Positions 9,486 through 18,860 are shown, counted from the first letter of the stretch. The stretch: DNA of 28,083 bases from Chara braunii (GCA_003427395.1 BFEA01000108.1:963486-991568), one strand, 5' to 3'. Numbers and translations are program-made. Notes: a model not told the origin generated them from the letters alone.

Positions 9486-9580
9486 CCGGCTTCACCCCAA
9501 TACAACGTACAGTCATTATTGCTGTAAAGTTGCCCCAGACACAGCCGTAATGACCGTCCTTTGTATTCGGGTGAAGACTG
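9486..9580. mobile_element. Palindromic MITE, diverged copy
   Basis: The left arm (cttcaccccaatacaacgta, 9490-9509) and the right arm (ttgtattcgggtgaagactg, 9561-9580) are imperfect inverted repeats. Both match the arms of the better preserved element at 9983-10087. The right end keeps the terminal GAAGACTG; the left end has decayed and no TA duplication remains. It has no coding capacity. Confidence 0.75.
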
Positions 9581-9982
9581 GCAGAATGTTTTCGCCAAAA
9601 TCTAGACGCATATTGTCCAGAAAAATGCTTGTGTGCGCATATGCCCTAAGAAAATGAGCCACTCCTAAAACTACTACGAGCTATAAATAGATTTCTGTTT
9701 ATTTTGACTCGAGGAGGCAAAACTGACAACCATACCCATTGTTCTTTTTTCCAGGGGGGTGGAGAGATGACAGTTGACGGGGGATCTGATTTGTCGTCTG
9801 TCCTTTCGTCTTTTGTCCTTTGGCCTTTTCTCCTCCTTGTGCCTTCTCTCCCCTTTTTGTCTTCTCTCCCCATTTTGTCTTCTCTTGTCTTCTCTCCCCC
9901 TTTTGTCTTCTCTCCCCCTTGTGTCTCATTTTATCATTATTTATTTAGACTGCTTTCTGTGACCATTTTCTTCCTCGAACTA
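9581..9982. other. Spacer between the two MITE copies
   Basis: It contains a pyrimidine-rich block (about 9800-9925) of recurring tcttctctccccctttttg-like words on the plus strand. The ORFs on both strands here are products of that block. Confidence 0.5.
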
Positions 9983-10087
9983 CAGTCTTCCCCCGAATAC
10001 AACGTACGGTCATCAAAGCTGAATTTAGACCGAAAGATACACCAAATTCAGCTATAGTGACCGTACGTTGTATTTGGGGGAAGACTG
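9983..10087. mobile_element. Palindromic MITE with TA target-site duplication (Tc1/mariner-pogo type)
   Basis: The 105-bp element has near-perfect terminal inverted repeats of about 44 bp, so almost the whole element is a palindrome. It begins CAGTCTTCCCCCGAATACAA at 9983 and ends with the complementary GGGGGAAGACTG at 10087. It is flanked by TA at 9981-9982 and 10088-10089. TA duplication and CAGT-type ends are characteristic of the Tc1/mariner superfamily, including pogo-like families. No transposase is present, so it would depend on one elsewhere. The copy at 9486-9580 is a relative. Confidence 0.85.
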
Positions 10088-10169
10088 TAATCACCCGTTA
10101 TTCTGGTGCGCCCTAACCCCGTGTCCTCTTCCCTCATGGACATGCACGCTGGATAAGAATGGGCGTCGC

Positions 10170-10300
10170 TCCACTACTACTCTCCACATGCACAAAAGAC
10201 GAAAAACTAGGCTGTGTATCGTTCCATTTTTTAGCAGAAGATTAGCACATTTCGTGAGCAGTGCAACGAGGCCCAATGTCGATCCGTTTTTGGGTTAACG
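10170..10300 (+). repeat. Third copy of the 'catgcacaaaagac' repeat
   Basis: ctactctccacatgcacaaaagac (core at 10186-10200), then gtgtatcgttcca, agcagaagatt and gagcagtg-aacgag match the two copies at 2700-2960 in the same order and orientation. It is diverged and non-coding. Confidence 0.75.
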
Positions 10301-10542
10301 AAGAAAAACGGAGTGATAGAGGGGGACAAAAAAGCACACGGGGAACAGAATGAGGAAGGGGAGGGAAAGAACAAGGAGAAGACGACGATGGGCGCCCGCA
10401 ACGTCGCTGCCATCTGTAGGTCCACCGAATACATACCGGAACAGTCTTCACTCTAGTCCTCTTGAATGAGTAATAAAGTAATAATGACAATGTCGGAAGA
10501 AAAGGATGTCGTGGAGCTCGACAGAAACAGCGGACGAATACA

Positions 10543-10543
10543 A

Positions 10544-10600
<57 letters not shown>
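10543..10600. repeat. (CT)n-(CTAT)n microsatellite
   Basis: A short CT run continues as CTAT tetranucleotides to about 10600, then one interrupted block and a GT run to about 10635. Confidence 0.95.
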
Positions 10601-10601
<1 letters not shown>

Positions 10602-10635
10602 CTGTCCATCTATCTATCTGTGTGTGTGTGTGTAC

Positions 10636-11160
10636 GTGTGTGTGGATGTGCGTGTAGCATAATGCGGCCTGACAAACTACCGACACCGGTTCTCAAACCA
10701 GTGTTGACTCTCTTCTGCGCCACCATTCATGTCGTCAAAAAGCCCTCTGCAAAGGGCAAGCGGAAGGAGTTCTACGAGAAGAAGGAAGATATGGAAGCCA
10801 TGGAAACGTCGGACAACAGAGAGGGGGAGGAGCAGTAAGACAAAGAGATGCAGAACGGATTGACGACCTGGGGAACGCGAGCGCTAGCCGAAAGTTAATG
10901 AGAGGAGAGTGAGGAGGAACACGGCAATGATGGAGATTTCCTCCCTTGCGCTTTCCTCCCGTCTAGTCGATTCATTTCTGTCAGCTCTTCGCCTTTCCAA
11001 CCCTCTGCCGAGGCTCCTGCCCAGCCGTGTGCTCTTCATCCTCTCCGAGCCTCCGCCAAGACTCTCCCTGCCAAGCTTCCTGCTCTTCATCTTCCCAAGC
11101 CTCTGCCAAAGCGCCTGCGCACGCTTCCAAACCTCCACTAAGGCGTCTGGCCTCTTGCAC
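10636..11160. other. Non-coding or unassigned stretch
   Basis: A plus-strand frame ends in a Lys/Glu-rich segment at about 10740-10838 (KKPSAKGKRKEFYEKKED) with a stop at 10836-10838. It is entered through the microsatellite and has no other support. From about 10990 the plus strand carries words such as gcctctgccaaagcgcctgc that match the minus strand of the 24-bp minisatellite to the right. Confidence 0.35.
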
Positions 11161-11166
11161 ATCTTT

Positions 11167-11291
11167 CCAAGCCTCAGCCTTCCTCACCCTCTTCGCCTTT
11201 TCCACGATCACCCCACGCCACACTGATGTACCCACGTCATTTGGGTGAAAATGGGAAAGGCGAAGAGGCTTGAAATGAGGCTTAGGCTTGG
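11167..11291. repeat. Imperfect inverted repeat, centre near 11228
   Basis: The left arm at 11167-11202 (ccaagcctcagcc ... ctcttcgccttttcc) and the right arm at 11254-11291 (ggaaaggcgaagagg ... ggcttgg) are inverted copies. The perfect core is ctcttcgccttt. It joins the plus-strand Ala/Lys/Pro-like words on the left with the minus-strand ones on the right, in mirror orientation. Confidence 0.65.
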
Positions 11292-11600
11292 CCGGAGACT
11301 TGGCGGGAGGGGAGGCTTGGCAGGAGATTTGGCGGAAGGTTTGTCCGGAGGTTTGGCGGGAGACTTGGGCAGGAGATTTGGCGGGAGGCTTGGCGGGAGG
11401 CTTGGCAGAAGTTTTGGCGGGAGGCTTGGCAGAAGTTTTGGCGGGAGGCTTGGCAGAAGTTTTGGCGGGAGGCTTGGCAGAAGTTTTGGCGGGAGATTCG
11501 ACAGAAGTTTTGGCGGGAGATTTGGCAGAAGTTTTGGCGGGAGGCTTGGCAGACGGTTTGGCGGGAGGCTTGGCGGGAGGCTTGGCGGGAGGCTTGGCGG
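11292..11600 (-). repeat. 24-bp minisatellite, H1-tail-like in one minus frame
   Basis: Unit cttggcagaagttttggcgg + gagg, with clear 24-bp steps at 11401, 11425, 11449 and 11473, and related 12-bp units either side. All frames stay open because 24 is a multiple of three. One minus frame reads TSAKPPAK repeats with variants such as AKSPAK, as in lysine-rich histone H1 tails. That frame has a TGA just before the array (near 11605), no start and no globular domain, and shifts near 11366. Whether it is an exon or a chance reading cannot be settled here. Confidence 0.8.
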
Positions 11601-12165
11601 AGGTTCAGAAAGACACCATTGCGCACTTGTTTTAGTATTTCTTTTTTTCTTTCAAGGCACGTCCATCCTAATACGTAGGTTGGGTGATAAGAGCAGAGCA
11701 GCCCCACCCCCACTCAGCAATTCCCGTACTATAAGTAATCATGGGACCACCGCCTCAAAATTGGCCCACGTTTCCGTTGCATGACATCAACAAACATTTA
11801 GTTTTTCGCAATTTGCGACCTGCGCCTCACCATCGCCCCCGCGCGCCCTCCCCCCTTTCCATCCCGCGTAATAAAGCACGCCGCCACGTCTTCCATCCCG
11901 CGTAATAAAGCGCGCCACGTCCTCCCAGTCTACGAGGCTCTAGTAACGCCGCCGGTTGCGACCCATCTATACGTATCAGAACGCAGGACAATGAGAACGC
12001 AAAACCTTTGATAATACTCTAATAATGAAAATAATAACAATAATACCGGTAATGTATTATAATACAGGTATTATAAATGTAAAATAATGATAATATAGAA
12101 AGGACGAGGAAAAACAAAGGGCGAGTGTGGGCAGAAGAGTATGGTTACGGGTGAAGAAACCACAG
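11601..12165. other. Non-coding stretch with a short direct repeat
   Basis: ttccatcccgcgtaataaag occurs at 11857 and again at 11891 as a roughly 34-bp tandem duplication with a 3-bp length difference. Around 12020-12090 the sequence is an AT-rich block of ataat words. No gene is recognised. Confidence 0.55.
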
Positions 12166-12336
12166 CCATAGCCAGTCCTCTTCTCCTGCCGGTAGCCATA
12201 GCCCAAGCTGAGGACAATGGACAACAGCTGGCAAGGAAGCGATGGACAGGATGAGGAAGCATCCATAGCCAATCTTCTTCTCCTACCGATAACATAGCCA
12301 TAGCATAGAGGAGGAAGCGATGGACAGGATGAGGAA
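12166..12336. repeat. Interleaved local duplication
   Basis: ccatagcc-tc-tcttctcct-ccg-ta occurs at 12166-12203 and 12263-12299. ggaagcgatggacaggatga occurs at 12235 and 12312. The two pairs have different periods (97 and 77), so an indel followed duplication. Confidence 0.8.
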
Positions 12337-12930
12337 GGAGACGAGAAAGGGGAGTAAGGGAGAGACAAGCGGATGGGAAGGAGCCAGGAACTCTTGGGGC
12401 GGGGGAAGAGAAGCACAACCAAGAAGAAGAAGACAAGCAGGTCGAAAAGGAGGGGGCGGGGGGAAGGAAGGAGAAGGGAGGAGTTAGCGAAGACTAGCGG
12501 TGAGGAGAAGGAGAAGACAAGAGGGGGGGGGCAAGGAGAAGTAGAGACGAGGGAAAATTATGATGGCAGAAGAGAAAAGGCCCACCAACGAAATGGAGAG
12601 AAGTACTACGAGATAACAGAGAGGCGGCGGCAAAAAGACGGAGAAGATGGGAATTAGGAGGAGGGGAGAAGAAAGAGGAGGCGGTACATAGAACGGGAGG
12701 GAGAGAGGAAGGAAAAAGAACAGCAGGAACACTAAAAAAAGCAAAGCAGGGAAGGGGCGGGGGGACGGGGGGGGGAAAAGATCAAAAGGACGAGGGCGGG
12801 GAGGGGCACTTACAATAACAAACAAAGAGGACCCCCGAATCGAGGAGGTAAGGAGGAAGGGGAGGAAGGGGAGGAAGGGGAGGAAGGGGAGGAAGGGGCG
12901 ACGAGCGGGGTGCGCGCGGGAGGGAGGGTA
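12310..12930 (+). repeat. Long purine-rich tract with a 10-bp repeat
   Basis: The plus strand is overwhelmingly A and G for some 600 bases, with few interruptions. At about 12849-12898 it is a regular array of ggaggaaggg units of 10 bp. The Pro/Ser/Leu-rich minus ORFs across it are artefacts of the composition. Confidence 0.85.
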
Positions 12931-13150
12931 TAAAGAAAGCAAGAACTGGGAACAGTAATTGCGACACACGTCACAAGTTTCCAAAGCCAAAAAATAAGGC
13001 TACAACAACAAGAAGAGAAAAGGGAGAGGGAGAAGGCAACGCGCGTCGGCCCTCGTTCTACCACTCACTAACTGCACAGATGGAAAATGAATCCCACCAT
13101 TTTCTACCGCAAGATACAGGCGCCATTTTTCAAATTTGGTGAATGGGTGG
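12931..13150. other. Short spacer between purine tracts
   Basis: Mixed sequence with no recognisable coding signal. Confidence 0.4.
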
Positions 13151-13515
13151 AACAAGGAGGGAGACGGAGAAGAAAGCGCATGAAGAAGAGTCGAGGGGAG
13201 GGGAGGGTAGAGGAGAGGAGAGGAGAGGAGAGAGGAAGGGACGAGGACGGAGATGGAGAAGAAAGCACATGAAGAAGAGTCGAGGGGAGGGGAGGAGAGG
13301 GGAGGGGAGGGGAGAGGAGAGGAGAGGAGAGAGGAAGGAAGACGAGAGGAGAGGAGAGGAGAGAGGAAGGGAGAGGAGAGGAGAGGAGAGGAGAGGAGAG
13401 GAGAGAGGAAGGAAGACGAGAGGAAGGAAGACGAGAGGAAGGAAGACGAGAGGAGAGGAGTGGAGAGAGGAAGGGAGTGGAGAGGAGAAGAGAGCAGAGG
13501 AGAGGGCTGAAGGAC
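13151..13515 (+). repeat. Polypurine (GGAGA)n tract with 89-bp duplication
   Basis: Nearly pure A/G on the plus strand, built of gagga and ggaag units. A longer unit starting gaga-ggagaagaaagc at 13161 recurs at 13250. aggaaggaagacgag recurs three times near 13405-13453. Six overlapping ORFs on both strands are artefacts. Confidence 0.9.
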
Positions 13516-14278
13516 AAGGGAAGCGAAGGTCACTCACTGGCAAGCGAGTCGCAAGGTGGAGATGGCGGGAGAAGAGGAGGAGAAGGAGCAACGCGGACAA
13601 ACGAGGAAGAAGGTACCTCACACGCTACAGTGTTGGAATATTATAGTATACCTCCGCAAGCTATGGCCGCACTCACTTCGAGAACAAGTGAATGAACGGC
13701 TGTCGAGAATTCGACAATTGCCTAACTCCCAAGGACTGGATGCGGGTCCAATTAGGCGGGGCCCGATTTCCAATCAGGCGGGGCCGGCGAAATCTCTACA
13801 GCGAAAAAGTTCCACAGCGGATTCCCGCCCTGGCCCAAGTCCCCACGTCGCCACGTTTTCTCTGGTACTGGTAGTTCCTTTAGGGCCCGCCGTCTGCTTG
13901 AGACACTGGGCGGGCGCCGCCCCACCTCACCGAATGTGAAAATGAAAAGGACAAAAACCACGGCGCGAGAATCGTTACACGTTTTACGGCCAGATACGCG
14001 CTCTATGGCGAGCGATCTTTCCACGTTTAGCGGAGCATTACACGCTCTCGGATCATACTCACACTAGCACCACCTTACATGTATCTGGGCTTAATTACGG
14101 CCGGACTTGGATGTATCTGACGGCAATTACACTCAAAAATTCAGTAGAAAAGCCGTAGTGTGTGATGCCCTCCGTGTTGCAAATTCTGGTTGGTCCGGCG
14201 AGGCCCACAACCTTCCCGCGCTGTGAGTCAGCCCCTTGCGGCGGGTATCGTGTCCATGCTGACCAAGCAGGAATGGGG
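13516..14278. other. Unassigned stretch
   Basis: A plus ORF at 13556-13939 (127 codons) begins in the purine-rich sequence and has no recognisable domain. Two copies of caat-aggcggggcc lie at about 13748-13786. I see no supported gene. Confidence 0.4.
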
Positions 14279-14280
14279 GT

Positions 14281-14385
14281 ATACCTTCATCCTCACTCCG
14301 CCCACAGCCCATAAATCTAGAGCCTCAGCCGCGCAAGGATACCTTCATGCTCACTCAGCCCACAGCCCATAATTCTAGAGCCTCA
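14281..14385. repeat. Tandem duplication, period 58 bp
   Basis: ataccttcat-ctcactc-gcccacagcccata-atctagagcctca occurs at 14281 and at 14339 with a few differences. Confidence 0.9.
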
Positions 14386-14678
14386 ACACAAGGGCCAGAC
14401 CTCAAACACTGGGTTCCTGGTTTCGTTATTCTCCCCACCCACGAAACAGTATAGGGAAACTGTCAATAAACTCCCCAAAGTTTGACAACTTTACCTGTAA
14501 AGTCCCCAAAATTCGCCCTTACAACAATAGGTCCTTCAACAGCTCAAATTATCCCAATACCCTAGTAGAACTGTGCCAAATTGTCAATAAGCCCCCCATA
14601 AGCCCCGTCATGAAGCGGCCGCAAAACATCCAGGATAGGACGCAAAAACAATAGTCAATATTCAGACCTTTGCTCTCC

Positions 14679-14680
<2 letters not shown>
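14386..14680. other. Non-coding stretch before the scaffold gap
   Basis: Mixed sequence. The phrase 'gtcaataa-ctccccaa/cccccata' recurs at about 14462 and 14582. No gene is seen. Confidence 0.4.

Positions 14681-14732
<52 letters not shown>
14681..14732. repeat. (CT)n microsatellite at scaffold gap
   Basis: CT repeats run directly into the NN. Assembly clearly broke here. Confidence 0.95.
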
Positions 14733-14734
14733 NN
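14733..14734. other. Assembly gap (NN)
   Basis: Two undetermined bases mark a join between contigs. The true gap length is unknown and the order of the two sides rests on linking data not visible here. Confidence 0.98.
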
Positions 14735-14830
14735 AACAATGTTAGATACAATGACATCAATAGTGTCTTTATATCTAAAAAGGAAAGTTTTGATAAAAAA
14801 ATAACTTTGTTATTTACGTTGTTGGAACAA
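14735..14830 (+). repeat. Dispersed repeat family, segment III (copy D)
   Basis: aacaatgttagata-aatga-atca-tagtgtc, then ttttgataaaaaaataactttgttatttacgt, matches 25010-25105 in the same orientation with many substitutions. The left end is cut by the assembly gap. Confidence 0.7.
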
Positions 14831-16511
14831 AAATCATTAGAAAAATATATGCTCGAGATTTTTTTTATGGCAGACAGTGCCGGCTATCTCCTTGAGTTGA
14901 ATGACGTTATGAGATTGACAGATCTGTTAAAAATTATTCATACCGTGACCAGACTTATGACCTAGAGTTGACATCGACATGATTTTTACGTATAAGTCGA
15001 AATGATATCGGGACCGTGGCTCAGTTATTTTGTGGTTGCTCGCTAACGATATCCGTGCCTCCGCCTTAGTATTCATGGTGAACGTTGCAGAATCATGAAC
15101 CACTGTGCCAATTATCAATATGTGGGGATGCGTGGAGTTACGTTGCCATAGGAATAATAAGTTAAGCCTAATTTATTAAAAATAAAAAACGCGGATGTTA
15201 AGCCGTGCGATGTAGTGTCTAAACAATAAAAAAGTATGACCTCTTTGGGGTTGTGGTTAAATAAGTTGGGCAAAAGGGTTATGCCCAAACCTTAATAATT
15301 ACTTGTCAGGATTCTACCCCGCTCTTATCCCTTGATGGGCGAGTCCACTGATGTACAGGGTGGGATGATTATATAAACAGAGAGTGGGGCATCAACCCTT
15401 TAAAAGGTTCAAGCATCCATCTTGCCGAATCGAGAGCAGGCGGCGTGTTGGGGATGTGTCCTTCATATGGAAGGGGTGCTTTTAATTCATCCGAATTATG
15501 AACAATGATCATAGTAGGTAACATGCCAGACTTGCACGCAACAAACATTGAGATCGAATTTGTCTCTGCCCTACTCAGGCTAACTCCTTTTTTTAGCAGC
15601 CTGTGGGGTTGGAGCAGTGACATGTGACTGGAACATGAAAAGGAATAAGTTAACTTTTATGGGGGGAAAATGAGCCTAATCTTATTAATTATTTTATATT
15701 TTGTATATGTTGTGATTTTATCTAACACCTTTTTTTTACCGCTAGTACCTCATATGTTTTTGGGCCCCTTCTGATACTTCAAGCATCTGCGCAATCATCT
15801 TCTTGGTGATTTGGGAAGAACGAAACTCGGTACTCTTCCGTTTTTGTCGACTTGGGCTATCAAGGTTAAAGTGAAGCATAATATTATGATGACGATCAAT
15901 AGCGACTGGATCTTGAAAAAAAATAAAAATGAAAGGTTTACGACATTACGCTGATTTCAGAGTACATGGCCCAAAAACACTCGGTTGGCTAAGATAATAG
16001 GGGATTTGTTATACATCTCGGGGTGACTTTTTGCTGCTTAGTACAAAATTGAACGTTCGGTCTCAACTTCCGCAAGTGGAAGGCATTAGTTGGCATGTAT
16101 ATAGGGTTGGGGATAAAGTTTTATAATGATGAACCGTCTCAAGGTTCCACATGCCTAGGTTAGGGTCTGACAGTGGAGGAAGTCAGGTAAGGACAGTGGT
16201 AACCCCTTGGATTTGCAGATCCACGGACCGCCTTAGGAACCTGTATGTGTAAAGGGTGGATGTGCATTAGTAGAGTAGCATTAAGGCCAGGCCTCTTGCT
16301 GTGGCATTTAAGGTAGTGAGGCGGAACTAAGAAACTTCATCAACATGATTTTTTGGTAGTTGTACAGTGTAGGTTAGTATATTATATTAGGAGTTAGTGC
16401 ATTATCTTAAGAAGGTAGTAGTGGACATACCTAAGTAGGTAGATTTGCAGTCAAAAAATTTGTTGGGTTTGTAGTGAAAAACCTATATCAACCTGTAATT
16501 TCAGTTGGACG
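14831..16511. other. AT-rich stretch, no gene recognised
   Basis: The longest ATG-started frame is 84 codons on the minus strand at 15369-15623. It reads smoothly (LPYEGHIPNTPPALDSARWM) but I recognise no family, and no other supporting signal is visible. Elsewhere stop codons are frequent in all frames. It could hold decayed transposon sequence. Confidence 0.4.
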
Positions 16512-17319
16512 ATGCTTTCAGATATATGTTTGAGCCAGAAGTATTGTAGAGGACCCCCACCTTTGAATTCAAGTAATAGAAATTTCAGTTTTAAGAGGGA
16601 GAGGAGGGGGAGAAAACTTGTTATCAAGCTCTATTTGTTTTTTTTTTTTAATTGGGAAATTTCCCTCTCTACCCCGTCCCGCCGCCCAAATTGCGTTTTT
16701 ACCCAGGTCCTGTGCAAGGTTCTCGTTAGACACTCTTAAGAGCATCCTTGGGCTCCGAGAACGAATCATCGGGGACTTCCCGCGGCCTATCTCATACGAT
16801 TATACGCGGTTGTGTGGTTTGTCCGTGGTGCGATTTGAGATGTCCATCGAGGAGGTGTGCTGGTCCACAGTCGAAGGGCGCAAATACGTGAGGGGCTGTG
16901 GAAAAACGAATATGATAACGAGCATTTTAAATTTGATGGTGGCACGGGGACGGCGGTAAGGCAGCACACAGGCAAGTCATTGGAAGGGCACTGCAGGGCG
17001 CGTCGACGATATTAATCCACATTTGCGTGCCACCTTACGTGAGCACCCTGCAAGTATCTCGCCCTCCCTCCCACCCTCACCGACGACTGTTGGAAGTTGT
17101 CACTTGCACTTGGATTGATGAACATGGTATGTGTGACGACCAACCCACTGCTAGATCTGAGGCCGAAGCTCAGATTGATGGATGCCGCCTCTTCACTACC
17201 CCTCTTCGTCCCTCCAACATCCTTATGAACGTCATATTCCTCGACGTTTGCAGTTGTGTAAAGAAGTAACTCCCCATCCAATCCTGCATCGAACCTCTGC
17301 CTAAAGGAACCATTGAAGA

Positions 17320-17826
17320 TCAATGCTCCTCGACATTGTCATCGCTTGGAGGCAATGGAATCTCGTGCGATGGCAGGTGGCTGTACAACGTCGGGTCGTA
17401 CGGCTGGCTACGAGCTTCGACGGGAGCACATCGCTGGCGTGAACATCCTCTCGGCCCTATTGCCAGCCTGCTGCTCGTCAGACGGTTGTCCATCTTTCTT
17501 GCCTTTTTCCACGACTGACTTGTCTGTTTCATTCCAGGAAGGCGCCGGAGTAAATAAAAGTGCAAGGTGACAACCACCACAAGCAACACAACGATGAGCA
17601 GCAGCCGCGGCAGCCTACGGTGCAGGTAAGCCATGAACGACACCAGAGCGAAGACAACACACACACTTGGCTTGTCGTATCTGCGGCAGGTGATGACACA
17701 TGGCAGTCCAGAACACGCCAAGGAGAGCACAATCGTCAATGGAGCAGCTGGGAGCACGGGTAGAAAATCCAAAATTTTGACCGTAGGGAACCGGCCAGAA
17801 CGCCACGAGTCTCCGAAGAGCCGCAT
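17320..17826 (-). CDS. Unassigned ORF with hydrophobic segments
   Basis: 168 codons from an ATG. Residues about 20-45, 56-68 and 75-93 (LLLIVVLLVVVVTLHFYLL) are hydrophobic and could span a membrane; the rest is basic and low in predicted structure. I recognise no family. Other minus-strand frames (17842-18171 upstream, 17012-17323 downstream) nearly abut it, so this strand is open for about 1.1 kb in shifting frames; both flanking frames begin at TTG, not ATG. It could be a decayed or multi-exon gene. It overlaps a plus-strand splice-signal pair, and both cannot be right. GC-rich sequence keeps frames open by chance, so confidence is low. Confidence 0.2.
   Translation of the reverse strand: MRLFGDSWRSGRFPTVKILDFLPVLPAAPLTIVLSLACSGLPCVITCRRYDKPSVCVVFALVSFMAYLHRRLPRLLLIVVLLVVVVTLHFYLLRRLPGMKQTSQSWKKARKMDNRLTSSRLAIGPRGCSRQRCAPVEARSQPYDPTLYSHLPSHEIPLPPSDDNVEEH
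17538..17625 (+). other. Candidate exon bounded by splice-site consensus
   Basis: Upstream sequence has a ctgac branch-point-like word near 17515, a pyrimidine tract and attccag ending at 17537. The 88-nt interval ends in tgcag followed by gtaagc, a strong 5' splice site. All three frames hit stops early, but an ATG at 17593 opens a frame to the donor, so it could be a 5' untranslated plus first coding exon. No convincing next exon was found. Confidence 0.2.
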
Positions 17827-18216
17827 GAAGACCCCTGTACGTCACCGCAAACCCCACCCCACAAGCCGCCTGAAGTTGCCCATGCGCCACACCGCGAATC
17901 GCCGCCAACCGTAAACTCCCGGAGCCGGTTGCAGGACATCGACAACAGACAAGGGCCCAGGATGTCCATCATGCGGCCGCCGGACCACGACAGGACCACC
18001 TACGGCCTCAATATTTCCTTCGACGCCCATGCCAAACCCCCGATGCCGACACCGAGTCAATTGTGGATGCAGACACCCCCCGTCAATTGTGGATCCTTGG
18101 GCTCCAAGGGACCTCGCGAGGTCCCTCGGACTGTTTTCACTTGTTTTCCCGAAAATAGGCTCCGAGGACAAGTGTAATCCTTGGAATAGTGTCCCCGAGG
18201 AGGCCGCAAATTATAC

Positions 18217-18411
18217 TTGTGCTCGGGCCTGCTGGCCCTCCGGGGGGTGAACCACGAAATTATCCTCATGCCCAAAAACCGGGCTGGCAAAATTGCGGCT
18301 GTACCCACGCCGAGCGGAGGGCCCTGGATGGCATTTCCACGTCGAATCTGGAATGCACGTGGCCTTACATGCCGTTCAGATCCGCACGCCATCTCCGCTT
18401 GCAAGGAGGTA
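18217..18411 (+). pseudogene. Possible fragment of a non-LTR retrotransposon endonuclease
   Basis: The frame carries RRIWNARGLTCRSDPHAISA at about 18341-18400. The WNARGL motif resembles the amino end of APE-type endonucleases in LINE-like elements, where W-N-x-R-G-L is common. Sequence after about 18411 becomes low complexity and no catalytic residues or reverse transcriptase follow. A gtaagc donor-like site directly follows codon KE at 18408-18414. This rests on one short motif. Confidence 0.2.
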
Positions 18412-18742
18412 AGCTTCCAGATCCCTCTTGCCCTCTTCCCCATCCTTTTTCTCGTCTTCTCCCTCCTTTCCGTCTGCTTCTGCTTACCCTCCTTTTCTTT
18501 CCGCCCCCTCCCCCCTGAAAAAGAAAATCAATGCCTTTCTGTATCATCCACATTCATCATCATGATAAGTTTCGAATTGCTATTGAGAATTGGAGCAGCG
18601 AGAGGGCCGATGTCAGCACAGAAAGCTGATCCGCTCCCCGCCCCCCCCCCAAAAAAAAAGAAAAGTAAGCTACATTCTTTTCTCAATATGACCTCACAAT
18701 ACCCACCCACCACTACTCCTAATTATAGTATACTGATTGAAA

Positions 18743-18860
18743 CCTGCTGGGGTTTTCGGAGAAAAAAAAGGGAAAAAAAAACTTGCTCGGGTTTTCGGAG
18801 GGAAAAAAGGGAAAAAAAACCTTCCTCGGGTTTTCGGAGAAAAAAAGGGGGAAAGAAAAC
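18743..18860 (+). repeat. Three tandem 39-bp units
   Basis: Units start at 18743, 18782 and 18821, each with ctcgggttttcggag-type sequence followed by A-rich and GGG runs. Since 39 is a multiple of three, the plus frame gives 13-residue repeats (GFRRKKREKKT). The minus frame gives FFFPFFSPKTR-like repeats. Neither looks like a known protein. Confidence 0.85.

Noticed and set aside
11245-11784. 179-codon plus ORF of Gly-Arg-Leu-Gly repeats
   Set aside because: It is a frame kept open by the 24-bp minisatellite. All frames of a 24-bp unit lacking stops remain open, so length is not evidence of coding.
13000-13646. Several long ORFs on both strands (Ser-Pro-Leu-rich or Arg-Glu-Gly-rich)
   Set aside because: They arise from the polypurine/polypyrimidine tract, which rarely contains stop codons.
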